From Desulfovibrio sp. Marseille-P6017 (GTDB lineage Bacteria; Bacillota_A; Clostridia; Peptostreptococcales; Peptostreptococcaceae): a DNA stretch of 64,000 nt. Where the stretch lies: positions 31,946 through 95,945 of the forward strand of contig UWOR01000012.1 in the NCBI GenBank assembly GCA_900604495.1, in the 5' to 3' direction. This document shows, one piece after another, positions 18,239-27,264 of this stretch. The stretch's first letter is position 1. Each line of letters begins with the position of its first letter. The notes beneath the pieces were generated by a model that was not told the DNA's origin, searched no databases, and saw only the letters and a list, made by a program, of their open reading frames with translations. Both the position numbers and the translations under genes were made by a program.

Positions 18239-19326
18239 TACTTATCGCCCCCTTTGTTTTCATTGTTTGCTAAGGCTAATTGACTTTCTTTTCTTTGCTT
18301 TATGAAGAATAAGAATCTTTCAGCTGTAACTAAAAGTATTATTATACCTTGTATAAGTGAAACTATTTCATTTTGTACATCTGTCTGTCTTGCCATTATA
18401 TCCGCACCAACACGTATATAAGATAAGAAGAATGCAGCTACTGGTACAAATATTGGGTTATTAGATGACAATATAGATATTATAACTCCATCCCAAGCAT
18501 AACTTGGAGCTGATGCCCATTGAAATCGTCTATACATACCTAATTTTTCTATAGCACCACCTATTGCTGCTACAAATCCTGATATAAATGAAGTATACAG
18601 TATAACTTTTTTTGTATTTATTCCTGAGTATCTTGCAAACTCGGGATTAGAACCTACTAATCTTATTTCATATCCCCACTTAGTACGAGTTAAGAATATA
18701 TACAATAAAACACATGTAATTATCGCTATTATAAACCCTGTATGAAGTCTAGTTCCATCTACAATATTAGATAAACTAGCAGTTTTTAAAAACTTAAGTG
18801 AAGCAAAGTTACTTGCTTGTCTATCAGCTAAAAACTTATTAACTATATAAAGTCCTGTATAGAAAAATACATAGTTAAGCATTAAAGATGTAACAAGTTC
18901 ATTAGCTTTATATTTAACCTTACACCATGCAGGTATGCTACCTATAATTCCACCAATAAATCCTGCTATTAATATAGAAACCATTGGATGAATCCCACTT
19001 GGTAAAGGTATCATTATAGCAATAAAAGATGCTATTACAGCTCCTATATAAAATGAAGCATCTGTTATCATTGAGAAGTTTCCTGATTTGAAAACTAAAC
19101 TTAATGATAAACCAGTAAACATAAGCGGTACCATCATTTCAAGCACATTAAATAAATATCTTTTTGAACTTATTGGACCTGTAAGTAATGTGGATAAAGC
19201 TTTAGTTGGATTTTCACTACACAAGAAAATTATTCCAGTTGTTATTAAAAGTGCAATCCCTACTGCAACTAGTAGTCTTAATAAATCAAAGTATTTTAAA
19301 ACATTAAATTTGTTGTCTTTACGCAT
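18238..19326 (-). CDS. BmpA-associated nucleoside ABC transporter permease 1
   Basis: A 362-residue permease of the YufP/NupP type with roughly ten helices. Useful segments are LVFKSGNFSMITDASFYIGAVIASF and RLVGSNPEFARYSGINTKKVILYTSF (coupling helix). The ATG at 19326 (MRKDNKF) is selected because GGAGGTG lies 6 bases upstream; that ATG overlaps the last codons of the ATPase gene, so the two are translationally coupled. The C-terminus ends in a short charged cytoplasmic tail. Confidence 0.92.
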   Translation of the reverse strand: MRKDNKFNVLKYFDLLRLLVAVGIALLITTGIIFLCSENPTKALSTLLTGPISSKRYLFNVLEMMVPLMFTGLSLSLVFKSGNFSMITDASFYIGAVIASFIAIMIPLPSGIHPMVSILIAGFIGGIIGSIPAWCKVKYKANELVTSLMLNYVFFYTGLYIVNKFLADRQASNFASLKFLKTASLSNIVDGTRLHTGFIIAIITCVLLYIFLTRTKWGYEIRLVGSNPEFARYSGINTKKVILYTSFISGFVAAIGGAIEKLGMYRRFQWASAPSYAWDGVIISILSSNNPIFVPVAAFFLSYIRVGADIMARQTDVQNEIVSLIQGIIILLVTAERFLFFIKQRKESQLALANNENKGGDK

Positions 19327-20872
19327 AATAAGCACCTCCGATTATCTCATCACTATCACGCTTAACACCTAACATGTAAAGACCTAATTCTTCTTCAGTA
19401 ACATTTTTAGCATCATCTATATATGCTACTATCTTACCTTCATGCATAACTATTATGCTATCACTTAAAGATAAAACTTCTCCTAAGTCTGATGATATTA
19501 ACAGTATAGCTTTTTTAGCTTCTCTCATATCAAGTATTTTGTGTCTAATAAATTCTATTGCCCCAACGTCTATTCCACGAGTTGGTTGATTTACTATTAA
19601 AAGATTTGGATCATATAAAAATTCACGTCCAACTATAACCTTTTGTATATTACCACCAGATAAATCCTTTATAGCCTGCTTTATATTATCATGCTTTACT
19701 ATAAATTCTTTTACTAAATTACTTGTAAATTCTTTTATCTTTGATAAATTTAATAATCCTTTGTTATTTAATTCTTTTGAAGAATATATCTTAGATATCG
19801 CATTATCTTCAATTGAAAGATTTGGTGCACTACCAAAGTGAAGTCTATCTTCAGAAACATGGGATATACCAAGTTCTTGTCTTTTTAATATAGACTCTTT
19901 AGTTATATCTTGTTTTCTTAAAGCAATTTTACCATTTACTATTGGAGTAGTTCCTATTATTGCATTTACAAGTTCTGACTGACCATTACCTTCTATACCT
20001 GCCACACCTAGTATTTGACCTTCACGAACTGTAAAACTTATATCATTTACTACTACATTTTTAAATGAGTTTTTAACAGTTAAATTATCAACACTTAAGA
20101 CTACATCCTTAAAGTCTCTTTGAGTCTTTTCTATATTTAAGTCTACATCACGACCAACCATAAGTCTTGATATTTCCTGTTCTGATAGTTCACTAACTGA
20201 GTAAGTCCCCATTGTTTGACCATCTCTTAAAACTGTTAATCTATCACAAAGCTCTTTTATCTCATGAAGCTTATGAGATATAAATATAATTGTATATCCC
20301 TGCTCTTTTAATAATTTTAATTGTTTAAATAATTCTTCTATCTCCTGTGGTGTAAGCACTGCTGTTGGTTCATCTAGTATTAATATTTTAGCTCCTCTAT
20401 ATAAAGCCTTTAATATTTCTAGTTTTTGTTTCATTGCTATTGAAATGTCTTTAACTTTAGCTCTTGCATCAACTTTTAAATTATATTTTTTAGAAATTTC
20501 TTCTGTTTGTGTTATAGCTTCTTCAATATTTATAAATCCTGATTTTGTTGTTTCATGACCTAATATTAAATTTTCTGCTACAGTCAAAGAAGGCACCAGC
20601 ATAAAATGCTGATGCACCATTCCTATACCTTTTTCCAAAGCCTGTTTAGATGAAGAGAATTTAACTTTCTCTCCATTTACATATATATCACCACTAGTTT
20701 GTGGTATCATTCCAAATAGCATTTTCATTAAAGTAGATTTTCCCGCACCATTTTCACCTATAAGTGCATGAACTTCTCCTTCATTTATAGCAATATTTAC
20801 ATTGTAGTTTGCAACTACACCACCAGGGTAGACTTTTGTTAAATTACTTACCTTTAATATTTCTTTGTTCAT
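19319..20872 (-). CDS. Nucleoside ABC transporter ATP-binding protein (double NBD)
   Basis: A 517-residue ATPase with two fused nucleotide-binding domains, as usual for the YufO/NupO and RbsA-like family. The first half has Walker A GENGAGKST and Walker B KILILDEPTAVLTP. The second half has a degenerate Walker A, GIEGNGQSE, the signature LSGGNIQK and a Walker B LLIVNQPTRGID. Only the first site looks fully catalytic, which is typical. It powers the two permeases encoded directly downstream. Confidence 0.93.
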   Translation of the reverse strand: MNKEILKVSNLTKVYPGGVVANYNVNIAINEGEVHALIGENGAGKSTLMKMLFGMIPQTSGDIYVNGEKVKFSSSKQALEKGIGMVHQHFMLVPSLTVAENLILGHETTKSGFINIEEAITQTEEISKKYNLKVDARAKVKDISIAMKQKLEILKALYRGAKILILDEPTAVLTPQEIEELFKQLKLLKEQGYTIIFISHKLHEIKELCDRLTVLRDGQTMGTYSVSELSEQEISRLMVGRDVDLNIEKTQRDFKDVVLSVDNLTVKNSFKNVVVNDISFTVREGQILGVAGIEGNGQSELVNAIIGTTPIVNGKIALRKQDITKESILKRQELGISHVSEDRLHFGSAPNLSIEDNAISKIYSSKELNNKGLLNLSKIKEFTSNLVKEFIVKHDNIKQAIKDLSGGNIQKVIVGREFLYDPNLLIVNQPTRGIDVGAIEFIRHKILDMREAKKAILLISSDLGEVLSLSDSIIVMHEGKIVAYIDDAKNVTEEELGLYMLGVKRDSDEIIGGAYYA

Positions 20873-20898
20873 TTAACACACCCCCGATTCTAAATTAA

Positions 20899-22011
20899 TT
20901 ACTTAGCGTTTTTTATCATTTCTTTTAACTTTGATTCTTCCATTCCTAAAGCAGTGCTAACTTTAACTTTATCTTCTTTTAATTGAGTTGTAATTTCACT
21001 TACTTTAGTTCTTATATCTTCACTTACTGTTGAAGTGTATATGTCATTTTCAGCAAGTCCAACTGTATCTTCTTTTATCCCTAATACGCTATGAGTATTA
21101 AATTCTAATGAATCATTTAAGTACTCATTCATAGTATCAACTAAAGATTTATCTATATTTTTTAGTGCTGAAGATATTATATATTTTTGTTCTTCTTTTC
21201 CTTCATAAGCTAAAGCTTGGTCACTATCTACACCTATTATATATTTCTTAGCATCTTTAGCAGCTTCTACTGATCCTGCTGAAGCTGGTCCAGCTGCTGT
21301 GAATACTATATCTGCTCCGTTTGAATATTGAGCTAATGTTATTTCTTTAGCTTTTGCAGTATCTGTAAATGAACCTATATATGCTACTTCAACTTTAACA
21401 TCTTTATCTATAAATTTAGCTCCTTCTATATATCCTACTAAAGAGTCATTTATAACAGCTGATGTATCTCTTGCTCCAACGAATCCTATAACTTTTTCTT
21501 CATTAGCAAGTTCCATATCACTAGTTGTAACTAAAGCAGCTAATGCACCTGCTAAGAATCCAGCTTCATTTTGCTTATATGTCATTGAATAAACATTATC
21601 TAAATCATACTCATCATAATTAACATCTGTATCGTAAACTATGTATTTTTTATCTTTGTAATTTTCTGCTGTATTTTCAACATGCTCTTTCATATCCCAA
21701 CCACCAGTTATTATAACATCAGCATCTGATTCTGATGCATCTATTAATGATGGTTCAAATTTAGTTTGATCAAATCCCATTTCTACAACATCTACATTAA
21801 CCTTATCTCCAAATTGCTCTTTTATTTTTTCCATACCTGCATTTGCTGAGTCATTGAACGCTTTATCTCCTAAAGCACCTGTTACCAATAACTTAACATT
21901 AACTTTATCTCCATTTGATGCTGAACCTGCTTCATCTGAACCACATCCAACTAAGAAAGTCGCACTAAGCCCTACAGCTAAAAGTGTTGATAATATTTTT
22001 TTCTTAAACAT
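20899..22011 (-). CDS. BmpA-family nucleoside-binding lipoprotein
   Basis: A 370-residue lipoprotein with signal peptide and lipobox LVGC near residue 23. The mature part is a BMP/PnrA-type binding protein: LLVTGALGDKAFNDSANAGMEKI at the start, ADVIITGGWDM, and DIVFTAAGPASAGSVEAAKD later, matching the purine nucleoside receptors of this family. It delivers nucleosides to the permease pair encoded downstream. The preceding M20 hydrolase gene ends 2 bases upstream, so all five genes look like one operon. Confidence 0.93.
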   Translation of the reverse strand: MFKKKILSTLLAVGLSATFLVGCGSDEAGSASNGDKVNVKLLVTGALGDKAFNDSANAGMEKIKEQFGDKVNVDVVEMGFDQTKFEPSLIDASESDADVIITGGWDMKEHVENTAENYKDKKYIVYDTDVNYDEYDLDNVYSMTYKQNEAGFLAGALAALVTTSDMELANEEKVIGFVGARDTSAVINDSLVGYIEGAKFIDKDVKVEVAYIGSFTDTAKAKEITLAQYSNGADIVFTAAGPASAGSVEAAKDAKKYIIGVDSDQALAYEGKEEQKYIISSALKNIDKSLVDTMNEYLNDSLEFNTHSVLGIKEDTVGLAENDIYTSTVSEDIRTKVSEITTQLKEDKVKVSTALGMEESKLKEMIKNAK

Positions 22012-22013
22012 TT

Positions 22014-23321
22014 TTAAACCTCCGCATTATACCTATTAGTTTTATTTGTGTCGTTTAATAACTTTATATATTGATCAAATGTAAGCTTTTGCTTATAATT
22101 TGATAATATCTCTTTTGTACGTTTCCCATTATCTTTTAATAAATCTTTTACCGTCTCTGTAAAATAATCAATTGGTAATTCATATGCTATATGTGTATTT
22201 TCAGTCTTAAAGTCATTACCATGAACTCTTCCTGAAAACCCTGATACACCTATTTGAACAGTTGGAATTAAATATGATAAATCTCCTATATCTCCACTTG
22301 CAAATGAATGACAATTTGATAATATTTTATCTTCGTCCATAAATTTAAGCATATTATCTTTTACTGCCTTTGTAAGGTGTTCATCTTGTGTTAAAGGTAA
22401 ATATCCACCTGTATTTATAATTTCAAGGTCTGCACCAAGTGCTAAAGCTCCACCTCTAAATGCTCTATCTACTTTTGTGTTAACATCCATTATTGCATCT
22501 AAAGTTTTAGCTCTTATGTACATATCAATTGTTACTTTATCAGGGACACTGTTAACACTTGTGCCTCCATCACTTATAACGTAATGAACTCTTATTGCAT
22601 CTTCTTCTTTAAATGTTTCCCTTAAGTATGCTATTGCATTTAAAGCTATATTTGCTGCATTTAAAGCATTTACACCATCACAAGGATTAAGTCCTGCATG
22701 TGCAGATACACCTCTAAATATGATTTTCTTACCTAAGAATCCATTTAAACTTGAGTTTACTTCTGCCAAATGTTGAGTTCCTGGTGGCATTGCATGTGCT
22801 GATAAAACTAAGTCTATATCATCAAATGCACTAAGCTTAATCATTTCTTGCTTTCCAGATATATATGAAAGTTTATTTTCTTTTACTAGATTTTCTCTAT
22901 AATCAAAATCACAATATTCCTCTGCTGGAGTTGCTATAAATGATATTTTTCCACCAAGCTCTTCAATGATATTAGATTCTTTTAAAGCTATAAATGTTCC
23001 TAGCATCATTCCAACTTGTGCATAATGACCACAAGAATGAGCACAATTATCTTTTTTTCCTAAGAACTGATGCTCTGTACTAGGTACTGAGTCTAGTTCA
23101 CATAAAAGCGCTATATGAGGACCTTCCTTTTTAGACTCTATTGTTGCTCTTATTCCTGTTATTGCAATATCATTTTCGTAACTTATATTATATTTATCTA
23201 ATTTTTCGCATATTTTTTTATTAGTTTCAAACTCTTTAAATCCAAGCTCTGGATTTTTAAATATATCTTCACTTAAATTAATCATTTCTTGTTTTAATGA
23301 ATTAAAATCTAAATTATCCAT
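22014..23321 (-). CDS. M20D amidohydrolase/carboxypeptidase (AbgB/PM20D2-like)
   Basis: A 435-residue M20 peptidase-family enzyme. Metal-ligand and catalytic segments are LLCELDSVPS, NCAHSCGHYAQVGMMLG, TPAEEYCDF and HAMPPGTQHL; the dimerisation domain contains FRGVSAHAGLNPCDGVNAL. The Cys/His arrangement at CAHSCGH fits the AbgB/hippuricase-type subgroup, which cleaves N-acyl amino acids or aminobenzoyl-glutamate-like amides. It heads the nucleoside ABC operon, an uncommon pairing; it might process an imported compound. GAGGTAAG precedes the ATG. Confidence 0.87.
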   Translation of the reverse strand: MDNLDFNSLKQEMINLSEDIFKNPELGFKEFETNKKICEKLDKYNISYENDIAITGIRATIESKKEGPHIALLCELDSVPSTEHQFLGKKDNCAHSCGHYAQVGMMLGTFIALKESNIIEELGGKISFIATPAEEYCDFDYRENLVKENKLSYISGKQEMIKLSAFDDIDLVLSAHAMPPGTQHLAEVNSSLNGFLGKKIIFRGVSAHAGLNPCDGVNALNAANIALNAIAYLRETFKEEDAIRVHYVISDGGTSVNSVPDKVTIDMYIRAKTLDAIMDVNTKVDRAFRGGALALGADLEIINTGGYLPLTQDEHLTKAVKDNMLKFMDEDKILSNCHSFASGDIGDLSYLIPTVQIGVSGFSGRVHGNDFKTENTHIAYELPIDYFTETVKDLLKDNGKRTKEILSNYKQKLTFDQYIKLLNDTNKTNRYNAEV

Positions 23322-23625
23322 AACTTACCTCGTTCCGAATATTATTATCAATATTCATTTTATTTTACGTCTTTATTATATAGATATTTTATTTTTTCAA
23401 TACATAATAACTATTTTTTTGATGAATTTTGTATATTTTTGTATATTTTCGCGCATTTAACGAACGTTCATTATATATTATCCAATTATAATTGACTAAA
23501 ATATATTTATGTCTTTATATTTATATTTTTTAATATGATTTTTTGATTTTAAATTATTTTTAACTTAAAATCATTTCAAGTAGATAAATACATAAAAGAA
23601 CAGCTATGTTTCAACATAGCTGTTC
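23322..23625 (-). promoter_or_regulatory. Intergenic region with near-palindrome AACGAACGTTCATT
   Basis: This 304-base gap contains the terminator of the upstream amino-acid operon and the promoter region of the M20/nucleoside operon. At 23459-23472 lies a 14-bp near-perfect palindrome (one mismatch) centred on GAACGTTC, standing out in an otherwise AT-rich stretch and flanked by GCGCG. It resembles TetR-type operators and, on one strand, the purine-repressor box pattern. Tandem GTATATTTTT repeats lie just beside it. The regulator is not in the window. Confidence 0.4.
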
Positions 23626-23627
23626 TT
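23597..23627 (-). terminator. Terminator of the amino-acid ABC operon
   Basis: AAGAACAGCTATG/CATAGCTGTTCTT perfect 13-bp hairpin overlapping the ATPase stop codon region, followed by a weak T-rich tail on the minus strand. Confidence 0.75.
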
Positions 23628-24357
23628 AGTGAGAAATAACTTTATTTAAAAACTCCATACATCTTTCACTTTTAGCATCAGTAAATATCTCGTCAGGAGT
23701 AGAATCTTCTAATATATATCCTCCATCCATAAATATTACTCTATCTGACACCTCCCTAGCAAATCCCATTTCATGAGTTACAACTATCATTGTCATACCT
23801 TCTTTCGCTAAGTCCTTCATTACATTTAATACTTCCCCTACCATCTCTGGATCAAGAGCTGATGTAGGTTCATCAAACAACATAACCTTAGGATTCATGG
23901 CTAAAGCTCTAGCTATAGCAACCCTTTGTTTTTGTCCACCAGATAAGCTATTTGGGTAATTATCTTTCTTGCCTTCTAATCCAACTTTTCTTAGAAGTTT
24001 CATTGCAATATCTATTGATTCTTCTTTAGATATTTTCTTTAAAGACTGAGGTGCCATCGTTATGTTTTCTAAAACTGTTTTATGAGGAAATAAATTAAAT
24101 CCTTGAAATACCATTCCTATATTTTCTCTTAATTTATTTATATCCGATTTTTTATCAAACAAGTCATGATCAAGTATTGTAACTTTACCATAATTTATTT
24201 GCTCTAATCCATTTAAACATCTCAAAAGTGTACTTTTACCAGAACCAGAAGGTCCGATTATACAAACAACTTCACCTTTTTTAATTTCTAAATTTATATC
24301 TTTTAAAACTTCTAAATTTCCAAAGTATTTTTTCAAATTGCTTACCTTTATTATCAC
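23626..24357 (-). CDS. Polar amino-acid ABC transporter ATP-binding protein (GlnQ type)
   Basis: A 243-residue ATPase. Walker A is GPSGSGKST, signature LSGGQKQR, Walker [15 protein letters not shown], and the switch [18 protein letters not shown] is typical of the GlnQ/HisP group. The GTG at 24357 is the likely start: AAAGGAG lies 9 bases upstream and the GTG overlaps the TGA of the permease gene (GTGA), a classic coupling arrangement. A longer frame upstream reads through the permease tail and is not used. Confidence 0.93.
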   Translation of the reverse strand: MIIKVSNLKKYFGNLEVLKDINLEIKKGEVVCIIGPSGSGKSTLLRCLNGLEQINYGKVTILDHDLFDKKSDINKLRENIGMVFQGFNLFPHKTVLENITMAPQSLKKISKEESIDIAMKLLRKVGLEGKKDNYPNSLSGGQKQRVAIARALAMNPKVMLFDEPTSALDPEMVGEVLNVMKDLAKEGMTMIVVTHEMGFAREVSDRVIFMDGGYILEDSTPDEIFTDAKSERCMEFLNKVISH

Positions 24358-25004
24358 GATGCCAATCTCCTTTCTACAAGCTTTGAAGCCCACATTAATA
24401 ATGTTATTAATACTAAATACATTATTGCAACTATTCCATAAATCTCAAAAGCTTTGTATGTTGTACCAACTATTATTTGCCCACTTTGCATAAGCTCTCT
24501 AATACTTATTACAGATAATATTGAAGTATCTTTTATAGCAATTATAAATTGATTCATAAGAGAAGGAATCATAATCTTAATAGCTTGTGGTAATATTACT
24601 TTTCTCATTGCCATAGATGTTGGCATACCTAAACTTCTTGCAGCTTCCATTTGACCTATATCTACAGCTTGTATTCCACCTCTAAAAATTTCTGAAAGAT
24701 ACGCACCTGAATTCAATGCTAAAATCCAAATACCTGCTGAAACAGGATTAAATCTTATACCTAGAAACTGACCTAATCCAAAAAATATAAACATTGCCTG
24801 TATCATAAGTGGAGTTCCTCTAATAATTGTTGTATATATGAATGCTATTCCACTTATGATTTTATACTTTGATATGCTTAAAATACCAAATATTAAACCT
24901 ATGACACACGCTATAATTATTGCAAAAAAAGCTATTTTTACTGTTACTCCAAGCCCTGATAGCAGACTTGGTAAACTTTTTTTTAACAACTCTAAACTCA
25001 CCAT
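24354..25004 (-). CDS. Polar amino-acid ABC transporter permease (HisM/GlnP type)
   Basis: A 216-residue membrane protein with five helices, normal for this family. The conserved coupling segment [33 protein letters not shown] near residues 120-150 identifies it. It works as a homodimer with the ATPase encoded next and the binding protein encoded before. Its substrate is set by the lipoprotein, probably cystine, glutamine or a basic amino acid. Confidence 0.93.
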   Translation of the reverse strand: MVSLELLKKSLPSLLSGLGVTVKIAFFAIIIACVIGLIFGILSISKYKIISGIAFIYTTIIRGTPLMIQAMFIFFGLGQFLGIRFNPVSAGIWILALNSGAYLSEIFRGGIQAVDIGQMEAARSLGMPTSMAMRKVILPQAIKIMIPSLMNQFIIAIKDTSILSVISIRELMQSGQIIVGTTYKAFEIYGIVAIMYLVLITLLMWASKLVERRLAS

Positions 25005-25074
25005 ATTTATCCCTCATATCTAGTTAAATTTTATATTGATTTAGTGTAAGTAAATTTTCATACGCAGATATATT

Positions 25075-25863
25075 TTATTGGTCTATATATTGAGAAATTA
25101 TTTCATCATACTTACCATTTTCTTTTATAGCTTTTAATCCTTCTTGAAATTTTTCTAATAACTCTGCATTTTGACCTTTATTAACTGCAAATCCATAATC
25201 AGCAGTTGTTACTTTATCCCCTGCTATTTTTAATTCGTTATCAGCATCAACTTTTATTTTATATGCTATTACTGGATAATCTTCTAAAGCAAAGTCTGCA
25301 TTTCCACCTTGAACTGCTAAAAACATAGCTGGAGAATCTTCAAAATGTTTTAATTCTAAGTTATATTTCTCTTGATTTTCTAAAGCCCAATTTTCCCCTG
25401 CTGTTCCTTTTTTAACCACAACTGTTTTTCCATTTAAATCTTTAACTCCGTTAATTTCTGTATTATCAGAATCTACTACTATTGATAAACCTGATTCAAA
25501 GTAACCATCAGAGAAGTCTAAAGCTTCCTTTCTTTCATCAGTTATACTCATACCAGCTATGGCCCCATCAAGTTGATTTGAAGTTAGCGCTGGTATTATT
25601 GCATTAAAATCCATAGGCTTTAATTCATAATCAAATCCAGATTCTTCTGCTACTGCTGCTAATATCTCCACATCAATTCCTTTATATTCTCCATCTTCTT
25701 CAAATGAAAATGGTGCATATTTTGAATCCGTTGCTATTAAATATTTTGTTCCAGAGTCTGATATACTCTCATCTGAACCTGAGCTTTTAGATTGGCAACC
25801 TACAAGTAGTGTACCTGCCATTATAGCTGACATAGCTAACGTGAATAATTTGCTTTTTTTCAT
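25075..25863 (-). CDS. Polar amino-acid-binding lipoprotein (SBP family 3)
   Basis: A 262-residue lipoprotein with lipobox LVGC near residue 23. The mature domain has the family 3 signature KYAPFSFEEDGEYKGIDVEILAAVAEESGF near residue 50, a SITDERKEALDFSDGYFESG segment and KKGTAGENWALE. It binds a polar amino acid outside the cell for the GlnP/GlnQ-type transporter encoded downstream. Specificity is not resolved. A long hairpin in the leader at 25904-25947 may attenuate transcription. Confidence 0.92.
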   Translation of the reverse strand: MKKSKLFTLAMSAIMAGTLLVGCQSKSSGSDESISDSGTKYLIATDSKYAPFSFEEDGEYKGIDVEILAAVAEESGFDYELKPMDFNAIIPALTSNQLDGAIAGMSITDERKEALDFSDGYFESGLSIVVDSDNTEINGVKDLNGKTVVVKKGTAGENWALENQEKYNLELKHFEDSPAMFLAVQGGNADFALEDYPVIAYKIKVDADNELKIAGDKVTTADYGFAVNKGQNAELLEKFQEGLKAIKENGKYDEIISQYIDQ

Positions 25864-25903
25864 ATTTAACTTCCCCCTTATATTAGATAATTCAATAAAA
25901 AAA

Positions 25904-25947
25904 GCAAAGTACGGCTATAGTAATACTTACTATAGAACCGCCTTTGC
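25904..25947 (-). terminator. Leader hairpin/attenuator before the amino-acid ABC operon
   Basis: On the minus strand GCAAAG-CGG-CTATAGTAA pairs with TTACTATAG-CCG-CTTTGC around a GTAT loop, followed by seven T. It is a strong intrinsic terminator 41 bases before the lipoprotein ATG and about 190 bases after the previous gene. It could end the upstream transcript or attenuate this operon. No T-box or known riboswitch was recognised upstream. Confidence 0.7.
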
Positions 25948-26139
25948 TTCTATAATATATTTATACACTATTTTAGTGTAATTATCAAAATATTTTGAAT
26001 ATAAACTATAACTTTTTACATAATGTATACACATTTTACTATTAAATAATACAGCGATTTCTTTAAGTAGTATTATTAAATATATTTAATTATAATTTAT
26101 TAATTTATTTTTATATATAGAACTATAATTTATAAAATT

Positions 26140-27222
26140 TTATAGTTTCTTATCTTTACAAAAATATGAGCTTCTAATTTGTTCAATTATATTGCATTCA
26201 TTATTTTCTATACTTGACATGCTAAATAATATATTCCCATTTACCTCTTCATAGCTTCTATTTATATCTATTTGTTTTGAAATTTCTTTTGATATATCTG
26301 TATTGCTTATATTTTCACCTATATATAATTTGACATTAGTACCTTTTGTTATATTTAACCACCATTTTACAAGTTCTTCATAAGGAGCATTTTTATTATC
26401 TATAGTCCAATAAATTTGAGGAGCTATATAATCTATAATTTCTTCCTCTATCCATTTAACTGAGTCTGCAAAAACACTATAATAACTTTCAGAGCCATTA
26501 GTATTAGAACCTTTAGTGTCACTAGCTTTATTTTTCCATATGCCAAATGGACTAACTCCAAACTGAATTCTAGGATTAGTTTTTTTAACTATATTATTTA
26601 CCATCTTTATCATTTGAGTTATAAAATTACGTCTACTATTACCTATAATTCCGTTTTTATCTTCTTTATACGGTAACGGATAATTATATGGATAAAAGTA
26701 GTCATCAAAATGAATTCCATCAACATCATAATTACTTATTATTTCAAAAACAGTATCCCCTATATATTTAATAACATTAATATTTGCTGGATTATAAAAC
26801 AACGCATCATTATAAGATAATAACCAATCTGGATGTAATTTTGCCATATTATTATCTGATAGTTCATTTAAATTAATTCCTTTTGTTGTTACTCTATATG
26901 GATTTAACCATGCATGAAATTCTATATTCCTTTTATGAGATTCTTCTATCATAAATTCTAGAGGATCGTACCCTGGATTACATCCTTGTTCTCCTGTAAT
27001 ATACTTGGACCATGGATTTATACAAGATTTATAAAAAGCATCTGATGATGGTCTTATTTGAACAAAAACTGAATTAAAATTTAAATCATTTATTATATTA
27101 AGGATATTTATAAATTCTTGTTTTTGTTTCTCTTTATTATTCAAAGTTTTCGGCCAATCAATGTTGTATACAGTAGCTATCCATACACCCCTAAGTTCTA
27201 TATTTTTACAATTATCATTCAT
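26140..27222 (-). CDS. GHL10/DUF187 glycoside-hydrolase-like protein (YngK/YddW type)
   Basis: A 360-residue protein almost wholly covered by a GHL10 TIM barrel. The N-terminal ELRGVWIATVYNIDWP is the family hallmark, followed by FVQIRPSSDAFYKS, HAWLNPYRVT, and GIHFDDYFYPY, where acidic residues likely form the active site. The family is thought to act on cell-wall glycans, and the E. coli member YddW is an envelope lipoprotein. Here no signal peptide is visible, so the protein appears cytoplasmic unless the start is misplaced. It is monocistronic. Confidence 0.88.
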   Translation of the reverse strand: MNDNCKNIELRGVWIATVYNIDWPKTLNNKEKQKQEFINILNIINDLNFNSVFVQIRPSSDAFYKSCINPWSKYITGEQGCNPGYDPLEFMIEESHKRNIEFHAWLNPYRVTTKGINLNELSDNNMAKLHPDWLLSYNDALFYNPANINVIKYIGDTVFEIISNYDVDGIHFDDYFYPYNYPLPYKEDKNGIIGNSRRNFITQMIKMVNNIVKKTNPRIQFGVSPFGIWKNKASDTKGSNTNGSESYYSVFADSVKWIEEEIIDYIAPQIYWTIDNKNAPYEELVKWWLNITKGTNVKLYIGENISNTDISKEISKQIDINRSYEEVNGNILFSMSSIENNECNIIEQIRSSYFCKDKKL

Positions 27223-27264
27223 AAAACTACCCCTTCATAAAGTTAATATATTTTATACACAACT

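Noticed and set aside
25889..25960. T-box leader for the amino-acid ABC operon
   Set aside because: The stretch around AGGCGGTTCTATAG superficially recalls a T-box, but the conserved GGGTGGNACCGCG is absent and the sequence is fully explained as one hairpin.
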